Source: Clostridia bacterium
GTDB taxonomy: Bacteria; Bacillota; Clostridia; RGIG7378
Reading direction: 5' to 3'
NCBI GenBank assembly: GCA_017559445.1
Contig: JAFYSJ010000018.1
Span: 1-42,224, forward strand
Length of the DNA stretch: 42,224 nucleotides
Made by a program: the position numbers and the translations under genes. Shown piece after piece: positions 23,557 through 32,020 of the stretch (its first letter is position 1; every line of letters starts with the position of its first letter). Below the pieces are notes generated by a model. It was not told the origin of the DNA and ran no database searches. It saw only the letters and a program-made list of their open reading frames with translations.

Positions 23557-24294
23557 TTAAAATCCTCTACCACCAACATGGCCGCCGCGGCTACCACTGC
23601 TGCTGGAGCTCTGCACCACTGTCTTAACCACATTACGTGACAAGAACACGTCATCACGATCCTTTAACTCAAGCTGTGTAAACTCATCCAAAGGATAATT
23701 TGCAGGTGTTAACTTCATCTTGTATCTGAGAGTTACAACTCCTACAAATATTCCGGCTGTTATCAACCCAACTGCTACAGCAATAAAAACATACACCTGA
23801 AGATCGCTTGCTTCATCATCTGGATTAGCAAGATTTTCTGCATAGATGTCTTCCAAGGTACCGATAAAGTTACGCACCGCTCCGTCATAATTTCCTGAGC
23901 GCATGTTACTTTCCATATCGTCCAAAATGCGGTTAACCTGCTTTTGACTAATGCTACCGTAAGGCTCGCCCCATAAGAATAGATCGTACATACGGTCCGA
24001 CATGTTAATAACAAGCAAAACCACGTCGTCTTCCAAGTAGCTAAGACCGGCCTCGTAACAATATTTGCGACCCTCTGCCTCTATGTTGTCACCATAAGGT
24101 GTATTGGTTGTAGCCACAACAACATAAACTCCCAATTCTTCTGTCGCATTCTGCAGGATCATCTCCAATGCAGCTTTCTGATCTAGAATATCAGCCTTAT
24201 CCCTTAAGTATTCCACATTTCCTGCCATGGTAATTGTTCCAAAGGAAACGACCATAACAAGCACAGTCAATGCTACAAAAACCTTTTTCATCAT
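23557..24294 (-). CDS. TPM-domain membrane protein
   Basis: A 245-residue protein with a signal peptide (1-24), a TPM domain (about 28-155, with KADILDQKAALEMILQ, LGVYVVVATTNTPYGDN and DDVVLLVINMSDR), one membrane helix (about 168-190) and a cytoplasmic tail ending in a Ser/Gly-rich segment (SSSSSGSRGGHVGGRGF). TPM domains are found in photosystem II repair phosphatases and in many bacterial surface proteins of unclear role. Its start overlaps the stop of the zinc-ribbon gene as ATGA, so the two are translated together and probably act together at the membrane. Confidence 0.83.
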   Translation of the reverse strand: MMKKVFVALTVLVMVVSFGTITMAGNVEYLRDKADILDQKAALEMILQNATEELGVYVVVATTNTPYGDNIEAEGRKYCYEAGLSYLEDDVVLLVINMSDRMYDLFLWGEPYGSISQKQVNRILDDMESNMRSGNYDGAVRNFIGTLEDIYAENLANPDDEASDLQVYVFIAVAVGLITAGIFVGVVTLRYKMKLTPANYPLDEFTQLELKDRDDVFLSRNVVKTVVQSSSSSGSRGGHVGGRGF

Positions 24295-25367
24295 AGGCCT
24301 GCACCTCCCAAAAGAAGGCCAAGGAGCGGCAACCCAAAGCCTGCCAACAATCCAACTGCCACGCCTACAATACCAGCCACAATAATAAGCTTCTTCCAGT
24401 CAATTGGCATCTCGCCATAAGTCTTACCTGTGTAACCATTCATGGCAAAGGTGTATCTGCGCTTAGGAGTGTTATATGTCAAAATCCAAATAGGCATGAG
24501 ACAGTACTCCCAGTTGCTGTGCTTAATGTACACTTTTCTATCAAGTACAGTGACGTTATTATATCCGTGAACTGTATTTTTCAAAATTTGATCAGCATAT
24601 CCATAAATGCGACGCTTTACCTCATCCTGAACTGCTTTTTTCTCCAAATTTCTCTTTTTTGTAACAAAACCAGACAAATACTTCATGGAAAACTCTTCGT
24701 GGCAAGTGGCTGGGAATGGCAAAATACCCTCAAGCATGGCCTTATCTGCCTCTGAAAGTGCAGCTGTGCTCAAATCCTCAAAATGGATGTCTCCCTTTCG
24801 ATAAATAGAATATTTTGAGGTTTCGGTGTATCTGGTATCTCCATGTCTCCATGTACGAACCTTAGTTGCTACGCCATCTATAGCACAATCTGTATCTGCA
24901 TCTGCCACCCAGAATGGATAGTAAATGCCCTGAATCTGCTCTAAGTGAGCAGGGGCTAAAAAGTCCTTGGGCAAAAACCACTTTTTAGACATGGATTCAA
25001 GAAATTTTTCCTTGGCCGCCTTGGAATCATACTTGAATGGCACCACTGTGTCTGGTCTAAGAGCGCCAGAAAGCTTGCCCTTGGCCGCAACGGGATTATG
25101 ACAATATGGGCAAATGTCGGCTGCTGTATTTTCGTCAGCCAAAATCTCGGCACCACAACTTGGGCATGTATACTCCAGCATATGTTCATTAAATTCGTCC
25201 TGCTTATGCTGATCTTCTTCTGCCTGCTGATGGGCCTTCATACCCTGCAATTCAGCCTCGGTAAACTTAGACTCACAGAAAGGACAGCCCAATTGGTCTG
25301 TGCCTGGCAAGTATTCGAGTCCGCCTGAACAGTTGGGACACTTGTATGTTATTACTGTCTGTGCCAT
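24291..25367 (-). CDS. Zinc-ribbon membrane-associated protein
   Basis: A 358-residue protein with two zinc ribbons at the N-terminus (CPNC...CPFC in residues 10-31 and CPSC...CPYC in about 69-93), separated by an acidic coil. A conserved central domain follows (GIYYPFWVADADTDCAIDG, LPFPATCHEEFSMKYLSGF, WEYCLMPIWILTYN), then a YTFAMNGYTGKTYGE segment and a hydrophobic glycine-rich C-terminus (about 328-357) that should enter the membrane. Such proteins are often named TFIIB-type zinc-ribbon proteins but have no known link to transcription. The ribosome site AGGAG is clear. It is the first gene of a pair with the TPM protein; its own promoter was not identified. Confidence 0.8.
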   Translation of the reverse strand: MAQTVITYKCPNCSGGLEYLPGTDQLGCPFCESKFTEAELQGMKAHQQAEEDQHKQDEFNEHMLEYTCPSCGAEILADENTAADICPYCHNPVAAKGKLSGALRPDTVVPFKYDSKAAKEKFLESMSKKWFLPKDFLAPAHLEQIQGIYYPFWVADADTDCAIDGVATKVRTWRHGDTRYTETSKYSIYRKGDIHFEDLSTAALSEADKAMLEGILPFPATCHEEFSMKYLSGFVTKKRNLEKKAVQDEVKRRIYGYADQILKNTVHGYNNVTVLDRKVYIKHSNWEYCLMPIWILTYNTPKRRYTFAMNGYTGKTYGEMPIDWKKLIIVAGIVGVAVGLLAGFGLPLLGLLLGGAGL

Positions 25368-25583
25368 TTTATCTCCTGTAGGTTTTGTTCGTAAAACCCT
25401 CTCATCTACTTTACGAAAAAAGGAGCTGAAATATACTTCAAAACCTCCTCAAATTCACCTCTTTTTTATACCACGAAAGGCCGGTTATGTTAAGACATCT
25501 CTACCAAAAGGCGTCTTATCCTATATACGCGCGCGTACTCACACGTGTTTATTAAAAATTTTTAACAATTTATAGGGAATTCC
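25368..25583. other. Intergenic region between divergent genes
   Basis: This stretch separates the zinc-ribbon gene from phosphatase 5. It must hold the promoter of the zinc-ribbon gene, but no convincing -10/-35 pair was found on that strand. An imperfect inverted repeat (AGGAG...TGAA/TTCA...CCTCCT, about 25420-25449) and a CG-rich step (TACGCGCGCGTAC at 25525-25537) are visible. No gene is apparent. Confidence 0.5.
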
Positions 25584-25613
25584 TTGGACATTTTTTATGC
25601 ACCGTGTTAGTAT
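25584..25613 (+). promoter_or_regulatory. Promoter of alkaline phosphatase 5
   Basis: TTGGAC (25584-25589), an 18-base spacer and TAGTAT (25608-25613) preceded by TG at 25605-25606. The leader of about 50 bases ends in TAGGAGG. It shares no obvious sequence with the promoters of phosphatases 1 and 2. Confidence 0.6.
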
Positions 25614-25669
25614 ATCTTTGCGTAGGGTCCAAATTTACCTATCGCATAGCATTTTAGGAGGAATTTCAT

Positions 25670-28306
25670 ATGAACAAACTTTCACGTATCGTGATTACAG
25701 TTCTTGTTCTGGCACTTGTTGCTTCTTCTGTTTTTGCTTTCTCTACATCAGCTTTTGCTGCTGAGACAAAGGATACAGAAGTTGTTACAATGACAGCTAC
25801 AAACTGTGACGATTCTTACTGCGAAAGCAGATGGCAGTTCAAGATTAACAAGTCTATCAAGAACGGCTATACAGTTTCTTTCCTTATTAAGCCTCAGACA
25901 ACAGCAGCAGAGACAACTTTGGCTGTTGTAGGTGCAGCTAAGGAAAATGTAGGCGTTGCTTCTGACCCATCTTTCTTCTCCGAGGTTCTCGGTGCAGAGG
26001 GTAACACATACGTTACAGACGTAGGTGAGGGCTGGTACAACGTAACTATCGAGGTAGAGGCATACACAGATGCTGGTGAAGTTGCTGAGAAGTACACATC
26101 TTCTTACTTCTACATCAAGATTGGTGCTGCTTCCACAGTTGGCGACAAGGTTTCCATCTGCAACCTCACAATCACTAAGGACGATGGCACAGCTACAACA
26201 TACAACGGTAACGATCTTAAGAAGGTTACTCTCGTTCTCTACGATAGACCTATCTTCGACGTTACAACAGAGACAGTTGCAGTTCCTACAGCAGGTCTTA
26301 ACTTCGTAGGCAACACAGGTTCTGACAACAACTCTGGCAGCGACGAGCAGCCTAAGTGGGCAGGCGTTGATGCTGGTCAGTTCTGGAATCCAGATGCAAC
26401 AGCATACACATGGAAGGTTAATGCTACACTTGGCGGCGCTACTAACCTCCCTGCAGTAGTACTTGGTGCTACAGGTGGTAACACAAATATCACAAACGTT
26501 AACGATGAGCTTATTGCAGCTCTCACAACAACAACATTTGTTAAGCCAAACAACTTGATTTTCGCTTTCTCCGATGGTTACGGACCTCAGGAAATCAAGC
26601 TTGCTGAGTCTTACTATGACAACCTTATCGTAAACGAGCTTCCTTACTACGGTCTTTCTAAGACAAACTCTCTTAACGAGAGCACAGGTAAGGACAACGT
26701 AACAACAGACTCCGCTGCTGGTGGTACAGCTCTTGCTACAGGTTTCAAGACAATTTATGGTTATGAGTCTATCGACAAGAACAAGAATCCTATTCCATGT
26801 ATCTCTGAGGTTCTTCGTGAGAAGTTCGGCAAGATCATCGGTGTAGTTACAATCGGTTGGGCATACGACGCAACACCTGCTGACTTCGGTGGTGCACACG
26901 CAGAGCGTGGTGACTCCGGCACAATTGCTAAGCAGATGCTTTCCTTCGCTCCTGACTTGTTCATTGGTGAGGCTCTCACAGACTACCAGTCCACATACAA
27001 CACCCTCAAGAAGGACGTTCTTGCAGATCAGGATATCGGCTTCTGCACATCTTGGTCCAAGGCTATCGGCGCAACAAACGATAAGCTCTTCATCAACCTT
27101 AGCTCTTCCGAGGGTTACGAGGTTTACTACTCCACAACATATGACAAGCTCCAGAAGGTTGATAACCCAACAATCTCCATGGTTACAGCATTCTCCTTGA
27201 CATGGCTTCAGGCTAAGTCCGAGGCAAACAACAACGTTGGTTTCTTCATGATGTTTGAGAACGGTCAGACAGACGCTGCTGGTCACGACAACAGCCATGA
27301 CGACATGATCGGTGAAGTTAACGCAACAGACGAAATGGTAGCTATCTGCCTTAAGTTCGCTTGCGAGAACCCAGACACAATCGTTGTATTCAGCTCTGAC
27401 CACGAGACAGGCGGTCTTACACTTAGAGAAGGTTGGGAGACTGACCTTAAGAAGGCTAAGTTCACAACAACTGGTCACTCTAGACAGGATGTTCCGATTT
27501 ACTCTGTAGGTTACACAGAGTATGCACAGCTCTTCGGTTATAAGATGTACAACGCTCAGCTTGGTAAGCTTCTCGCTTACGTTATGGGCGTAGATCCTTC
27601 CGAGTACGGTGCTCAGGCTGATGAGTATCCTCTTTGGAGCTCTATTCAGGAGTTCATCGATGGTACAGCTGAGAAGGTAGGCGAGGAAACTAATAACGGC
27701 ACAACAACACCAACAGAACCAGTAGTTGAGGAAACAGCTAAATTCACAGGTACAACTCTTAAGGTTGAGCTCGATCCTACATTGACAACTCAGAAGATCG
27801 TTCTTTCCGGTCTTACAGTTGCTAACCACGACATGATGACTCTTGCTTACTCCGTACCAGCTGGTGCTACTAAGCTTGTTATCTACGGTGGTGACGGTGC
27901 TACAATGGCTAAGATTCTCGACGTAAACTGTGATGGTGAGACAAACTTCCAGGCTACTCTTGGTCACTACTGGGCAACATTCAAGGCTGTTGAAGACTTC
28001 ACTCAGCTCGTTATCGAGATTACAGGTACATTCGCTGAGGGCGACTTCGTTCAGATGGATAACCTTGTTATCGCAACAGCTCCAGTTATCACATTCGACG
28101 ATTACGATTTGACAACAGTTTCTGGCGGCAACGCAGTATTGCTTGACGCTGAAGGCAATGTTATTAAGACAACAGAGGCAGACAAGAGCGAGCCTAAGAA
28201 GAACGACTTGATTCTTCCTATCGCTGTTGGCGCTGGTGCAGTAGTTATTATTGCAGTAGTTGTAGTTGTTGTTCTTAAGAAGCCTGCTAAGAAGGACGAG
28301 GAATAA
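25670..28306 (+). CDS. Surface-anchored alkaline phosphatase 5
   Basis: An 878-residue paralogue on the opposite strand from the other four: signal peptide (1-31), N-terminal beta module (33-200), catalytic core (240-665), a short acidic Thr-containing linker, second beta module (695-830), membrane helix (848-869) and a charged end (KKPAKKDEE). D302, S348, R413, E530, D535, H539, D577, H578 and H603 complete the active site, though contexts differ (SDGYG, HAERG, ENGQTDAAGH, SSDHETGG). There is no TATPKP stalk. Codon choice is strongly restricted (for example ACA for Thr, AAC for Asn), and the gene has a full promoter, AGGAGG and a strong terminator, which suggests high expression. It is the most divergent of the five. 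Confidence 0.92.
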   Translation: MNKLSRIVITVLVLALVASSVFAFSTSAFAAETKDTEVVTMTATNCDDSYCESRWQFKINKSIKNGYTVSFLIKPQTTAAETTLAVVGAAKENVGVASDPSFFSEVLGAEGNTYVTDVGEGWYNVTIEVEAYTDAGEVAEKYTSSYFYIKIGAASTVGDKVSICNLTITKDDGTATTYNGNDLKKVTLVLYDRPIFDVTTETVAVPTAGLNFVGNTGSDNNSGSDEQPKWAGVDAGQFWNPDATAYTWKVNATLGGATNLPAVVLGATGGNTNITNVNDELIAALTTTTFVKPNNLIFAFSDGYGPQEIKLAESYYDNLIVNELPYYGLSKTNSLNESTGKDNVTTDSAAGGTALATGFKTIYGYESIDKNKNPIPCISEVLREKFGKIIGVVTIGWAYDATPADFGGAHAERGDSGTIAKQMLSFAPDLFIGEALTDYQSTYNTLKKDVLADQDIGFCTSWSKAIGATNDKLFINLSSSEGYEVYYSTTYDKLQKVDNPTISMVTAFSLTWLQAKSEANNNVGFFMMFENGQTDAAGHDNSHDDMIGEVNATDEMVAICLKFACENPDTIVVFSSDHETGGLTLREGWETDLKKAKFTTTGHSRQDVPIYSVGYTEYAQLFGYKMYNAQLGKLLAYVMGVDPSEYGAQADEYPLWSSIQEFIDGTAEKVGEETNNGTTTPTEPVVEETAKFTGTTLKVELDPTLTTQKIVLSGLTVANHDMMTLAYSVPAGATKLVIYGGDGATMAKILDVNCDGETNFQATLGHYWATFKAVEDFTQLVIEITGTFAEGDFVQMDNLVIATAPVITFDDYDLTTVSGGNAVLLDAEGNVIKTTEADKSEPKKNDLILPIAVGAGAVVIIAVVVVVVLKKPAKKDEE

Positions 28307-28329
28307 TTCCTACTAAAACGCATTTTTAG

Positions 28330-28359
28330 GAAGACTCCCAATTGGGAGTCTTCTTTTTT
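28330..28359 (+). terminator. Terminator after alkaline phosphatase 5
   Basis: GAAGACTCCC (28330-28339) and GGGAGTCTTC (28344-28353) form a perfect ten-pair stem with an AATT loop, followed by TTTTTT. It lies 24 bases past the stop. Confidence 0.93.
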
Positions 28360-28360
28360 G

Positions 28361-28369
28361 TGGTATAAT
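28361..28369 (+). promoter_or_regulatory. Extended -10 promoter of the Pcp fusion gene
   Basis: TGG-TATAAT at 28361-28369 lies directly behind the terminator and 28 bases before the ATG. No -35 box fits because the terminator occupies that position. Confidence 0.65.
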
Positions 28370-28396
28370 ATACGCAATCTTTTTTAGAGGTGCTAA

Positions 28397-29980
28397 ATGA
28401 AGTTTTTACTAACAGGGTTTGAACCCTTTAACAAAAATAACATTAACCCTTCCTGGGAAGCCGTGTCTGCTCTGCCGACAAAATTCGACGATAACGACCT
28501 TGTAGCAGTTTGCCTACCCGTTGTATACGATAAATGCTGGGAGGCTTTAGAAGAGGCTATTGTTTGTCACAAGCCCGATGTGGTTATATGTTGTGGTCTC
28601 GCTAACAAGAGAACTGCTATTTCTCTAGAAAAACAGGCCCTTAACATTATGGATGCCATAATTCCAGACAACGCAGGAGTTTTGTATTCTGGACAAGCTA
28701 TTTGCGAAAATGGTTCTAATTCCTTAGAAACATCTCTTAACCTAGAGATTTTATTCAACCAACTTAACAAGTCCCGTATTCCTACAGAGATTTCTCTTTC
28801 TGCCGGAAAGTACGTATGCAATAACTTGTATTATCACCTATTGTCCAATCAGCAAAAATATGGCTACAAAGGACTTTTTGTGCATGTTCCTGATACTTCC
28901 GTCCTTTCAATTAGCGATATGTCTAATGCTATCCTTAAATTAATCTCTGCTATTTTTGCTACGGATTATTGCGAGAAAGACTTCCTTGTTCACGTAGATA
29001 TTCTTGAAGCTCTCCGCTCCAAGGACTTGCATATTGTATACAGTGGCCCCAAGGGCTTTTTATCCGCACACACTGAGGCCTATGACTATTTCTACATGTC
29101 TGCTCCAAACCTAGAATGTGCAAGATACCTTTGCTCCCTTTTGCCCAAGGAGTGGGATTGTGTAAACACACATCACTTGTACGAAATAGATGCCCTTAAC
29201 GAAATTGCCCCCATGGCATGTAACTACAAGTGTTGTTTGGCAACTTACCAGCATAAGGAACTTTTGCCACTTAACAACAACTGTGACATCCGTCCCCTCA
29301 CATTGGAGAACTTAGACTATGCTGCCATGAGATATCACTTGTTCCGAAACAAAGACTATTTGGCAGAAAGAATTTCCGAAGGCGAAATGTGGGGCGCTTG
29401 GGTAGATGGAAAGCTTTGCGGATTTATTGGCCTTCACGACGAAGGCGCCATGGGTATTTTAGAAGTAGATCCTGATTCCAGACGCTTGCACCTCGGCACA
29501 GAGTTAGAGTCATGGCTCATTAACTACAGAGTAAGCAACGGTGCATACGCATATTGCCAAATTGTAGAAGGAAACAACGCATCCATGGGATTACAAGGTC
29601 GACTTGGCTTAACCTTCTCCGACTTCCAGGTATGCTGGGTAAGACGCAAGGAAAAGGCTCGCCCTGTTAAATTAAGTTTCTATAGCAAGGTGTACCAGAT
29701 TGTTAAGGCTATTCCTTGTGGAAAAGTTGCCACATATGCCCAAATTGCCGAAATAGCAGGATCACCTAAGGCCATTAGGGCCGTAGGAAATGCTCTACAT
29801 AATAATCCTGATCCTAATACAATTCCATGCTGGAGAGTTGTGTCTTCCAAAGGAAAGCTTTCTTCAAACTATGCCTTTGGTGGTGCTCAAGCCCAAGCTT
29901 CACTTTTGGAAAAGGACGGTATTTCCATTTCAAAGGACACTATAGATTTGGATAAATTCCAATGGAGGATAACACGATGA
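28397..29980 (+). CDS. Pyroglutamyl peptidase / GNAT / MGMT-like three-domain fusion
   Basis: A 527-residue protein made of three recognisable parts. Residues 1-190 are pyroglutamyl-peptidase I (family C15), which removes N-terminal pyroglutamate: LLTGFEPF, E78 in SLEKQALN, C141 in GKYVCNNLYY and H163 in FVHVPDTS complete the triad. Residues 195-417 resemble a GNAT acetyltransferase with its N-terminal half; the acetyl-CoA loop is in DSRRLHLGTELESWL. Residues 425-527 are an O6-alkylguanine-DNA transferase-like domain: VATYAQIAEIAG, the arginine-finger helix RAVGNALHNN and the active-site segment IPCWRVV with C478, where the family usually has PCHRV. The frame is continuous with no stops. AGAGGTG precedes the start. 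Why these activities are joined is unknown. Confidence 0.9.
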   Translation: MKFLLTGFEPFNKNNINPSWEAVSALPTKFDDNDLVAVCLPVVYDKCWEALEEAIVCHKPDVVICCGLANKRTAISLEKQALNIMDAIIPDNAGVLYSGQAICENGSNSLETSLNLEILFNQLNKSRIPTEISLSAGKYVCNNLYYHLLSNQQKYGYKGLFVHVPDTSVLSISDMSNAILKLISAIFATDYCEKDFLVHVDILEALRSKDLHIVYSGPKGFLSAHTEAYDYFYMSAPNLECARYLCSLLPKEWDCVNTHHLYEIDALNEIAPMACNYKCCLATYQHKELLPLNNNCDIRPLTLENLDYAAMRYHLFRNKDYLAERISEGEMWGAWVDGKLCGFIGLHDEGAMGILEVDPDSRRLHLGTELESWLINYRVSNGAYAYCQIVEGNNASMGLQGRLGLTFSDFQVCWVRRKEKARPVKLSFYSKVYQIVKAIPCGKVATYAQIAEIAGSPKAIRAVGNALHNNPDPNTIPCWRVVSSKGKLSSNYAFGGAQAQASLLEKDGISISKDTIDLDKFQWRITR

Positions 29981-30495
29981 GCAAAAATTATTCTTCCCCA
30001 CTTTTGTACCAGAAGAAAAGGCAGCGAATTATCTCATCAATATCTACAGTTCTCAGCATTCTGCTTGGTTTAGTATTAGCGTACGCCTATTTCTTTTTCT
30101 ACATGTACTCTAATCACTATGCCACTATAAGATACCATTCCCATACCAATGCGCTATGGTCCTTGATTGCAAGAGTTGCCGAATATGACATTATCCTCAT
30201 GTGGTATACACTAACGGACTCCTTTTTATTCTCTGGTGGTGTTATTACACTCCTTTGGTTCTTCTTTAGACTTATTCAAGAAGAATCTGGCGATCGACTT
30301 GTAGCCTTTTGGAACATATTCCCCTATTTCATTTTGCCAAAATATAAAGGCAGACGATTAGAAGGCTGGTGGAACTATAGAATAATTAAAGAGACATCGG
30401 ACTTTAACTCATTTCTTCCGGTAATTCTCTCAGCCTTGGGTTTCTTTTTAGTTAGCGGATTATGTTGGCTCAAATATTGTTCCTATTTCTTATAA
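29977..30495 (+). CDS. Membrane protein of unknown function
   Basis: A 172-residue protein with three to four hydrophobic segments (about residues 21-45, 72-100, 105-120 and 147-167) and basic loops (YQKKRQR, KYKGRR). I do not recognise the family. The ATG at 29977 overlaps the stop of the fusion gene (ATGA) and has GGAGG at 29964-29968; an upstream in-frame ATG at 29962 would consume that site. It is therefore translationally coupled to the fusion protein. A terminator follows at 30599. Confidence 0.7.
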   Translation: MSKNYSSPLLYQKKRQRIISSISTVLSILLGLVLAYAYFFFYMYSNHYATIRYHSHTNALWSLIARVAEYDIILMWYTLTDSFLFSGGVITLLWFFFRLIQEESGDRLVAFWNIFPYFILPKYKGRRLEGWWNYRIIKETSDFNSFLPVILSALGFFLVSGLCWLKYCSYFL

Positions 30496-30598
30496 AAGTT
30501 TTATAAAGTATCGAACTTTTTCTGAAACCTGCCGTCTTACTTAACGAGAGAAACGTTTTTAAAACTTCTCATGTTTGTTCCCCTTATATAAAAAGATA

Positions 30599-30631
30599 AC
30601 GGGCCTGCCAAGTGGTAGGTCCGTTGTTTTA
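30599..30631 (+). terminator. Terminator between converging genes
   Basis: ACGGGCCTGCC (30599-30609) and GGTAGGTCCGT (30614-30624) form an eleven-pair stem with two G-U pairs on the plus strand and a four-base loop, followed by TGTTTTA. In the other direction two pairs become mismatches, but a T-run follows there too, so it may also end the cca transcript. Confidence 0.75.
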
Positions 30632-31960
30632 TCTGTGCTTATTTAAGTATTTAATAAGTTCTTCCTTTGTGTTAGACAAATCACCTTCGATGACCAGGTC
30701 CAAAAGTTTTTCTAATGTCTTGCCCATTTGTGGTCCAGGCTTAAACCCTAACTCCATCAAATCCGCTCCGTTTACTGCCAGCTGATTCAACTTATATGGT
30801 TTCTCATTTGCTAGGATTTCTTCCTTAACAAGGCAAACTCTTTCAAGATTTGGGATTCTGTTGCTTCTTTCCCTGTTCTGGCCCAGATTATCTGCTTTCT
30901 TAAGATGCATAAGGTGATCAAAAGCGTCTTCACCTAATCTGCCAAGCATTCTCCTGATACCGGCCTCTGTTATGCCATCCACGTTATCGTCATGATGCTT
31001 AATCAAAGTCACCACTTGCTGAATTGTGGATCTATCTAGACGAAGATTTTCTAGAATTCCCTGGGCTACTTCTGCCCCCTTTGCCTGATGTCCCTTGTAA
31101 TGGGCTATACCCTTTTCGTCCACTGTGCGACAAAGTGGCTTTGCTATGTCGTGCAAAAAAGCTGCCAATCTATCCACTGTGGTTGGTGGCACATTTTTCA
31201 CAACCGTAGCTGTGTGCTCAAGCAATGTGTAGCAGTGGTATGGATTCTGTTGGTCATAGCCTTCCATTCTGCCTATGCCTGGAACAACTACATCTAAAAC
31301 TTGCGGATACTCCATGATTATCCTAAATGCTCCGGGTCCCTTCAAAAGCTTAACTAACTCCACTGCGCATCTTTCTCTAGATACCTTATCCAATGTTGGA
31401 GCCAACTCTCTAATTGCCTTATCTGTATCCTGGTGAATCTGACCATCCAGTACAGATGCAAATCTAAGGGCTCTCAAAATTCTCAGCGCATCCTCAGAAA
31501 AACGTTCCCATGGATTGCCAACGCATCTAATTACTGGCACTTTCAAATCCTGTTCTCCACCGAACAAATCAACAAGTCCCTTCTTAGGAGACCAGCACAT
31601 GGCGTTAATGGTAAAATCTCGCCTCTTTAAGTCCTCGGCAAGCTCCGCTCCTAAAGACACCTGGTCTGGATGTCTACCATCGCTATATGTGCCATCGTTT
31701 CGATACGTAGTAATCTCTACCTGCTGACCCTGTATCCAAACAGAAACTGTACCATGCTTAATACCTGTGTCCACCTGATGGTATCCTGCAAAAGCTTTTT
31801 GCGTTTCCTCAGGCATGGCGCTGGTATTAATGTCGTAATCTCCAGGCTCACGTCCCAACAAAATGTCACGGAGACAACCACCCACCAAATTGGCACTATG
31901 ACCATGGGCTTCCAAAACTTCTATTGCCTCCAATGCAAATTGTGGAATCTTGTTAATCAC
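30629..31960 (-). CDS. cca: CCA-adding tRNA nucleotidyltransferase with HD domain
   Basis: A 443-residue class II nucleotidyltransferase that builds or repairs the CCA end of tRNA. The head domain has LVGGCLRDILLG and the paired aspartates of GDYDINT, then RRDFTINAM; the neck has the arginine-rich stretch EDALRILRALRFA; the C-terminal half carries an HD phosphohydrolase domain (FLHDIAKP, IKHHDDN), which in E. coli Cca removes 2',3'-cyclic phosphates. I place the start at the GTG at 31960, because AGGAG (31970-31966) is five bases before it. The ATG at 31987 lies inside a hairpin and has no ribosome site. A poly(A) polymerase role cannot be excluded. Confidence 0.9.
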   Translation of the reverse strand: MINKIPQFALEAIEVLEAHGHSANLVGGCLRDILLGREPGDYDINTSAMPEETQKAFAGYHQVDTGIKHGTVSVWIQGQQVEITTYRNDGTYSDGRHPDQVSLGAELAEDLKRRDFTINAMCWSPKKGLVDLFGGEQDLKVPVIRCVGNPWERFSEDALRILRALRFASVLDGQIHQDTDKAIRELAPTLDKVSRERCAVELVKLLKGPGAFRIIMEYPQVLDVVVPGIGRMEGYDQQNPYHCYTLLEHTATVVKNVPPTTVDRLAAFLHDIAKPLCRTVDEKGIAHYKGHQAKGAEVAQGILENLRLDRSTIQQVVTLIKHHDDNVDGITEAGIRRMLGRLGEDAFDHLMHLKKADNLGQNRERSNRIPNLERVCLVKEEILANEKPYKLNQLAVNGADLMELGFKPGPQMGKTLEKLLDLVIEGDLSNTKEELIKYLNKHR

Positions 31961-31978
31961 TTTTTCTCCTAATAATAT

Positions 31979-32000
31979 GGGGAGCATATTTCAGCTCCCC
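31979..32000 (-). promoter_or_regulatory. Hairpin between YdbC-like gene and cca
   Basis: GGGGAGC and GCTCCCC form a seven-pair stem with an eight-base loop. Only ATATTATT follows on the minus strand, so it is at best a weak terminator of the YdbC-like gene; it ends eight bases before the AGGAG of cca and could modulate its expression. Confidence 0.5.
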
Positions 32001-32020
32001 ACAAATATCTCAATGTATAA

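Noticed and set aside
25748-27967. A 739-codon open frame on the strand opposite phosphatase 5
   Set aside because: It is cysteine-rich, lacks any family resemblance, and lies fully within a gene with intact motifs; restricted codon use in phosphatase 5 keeps the other strand free of stops.
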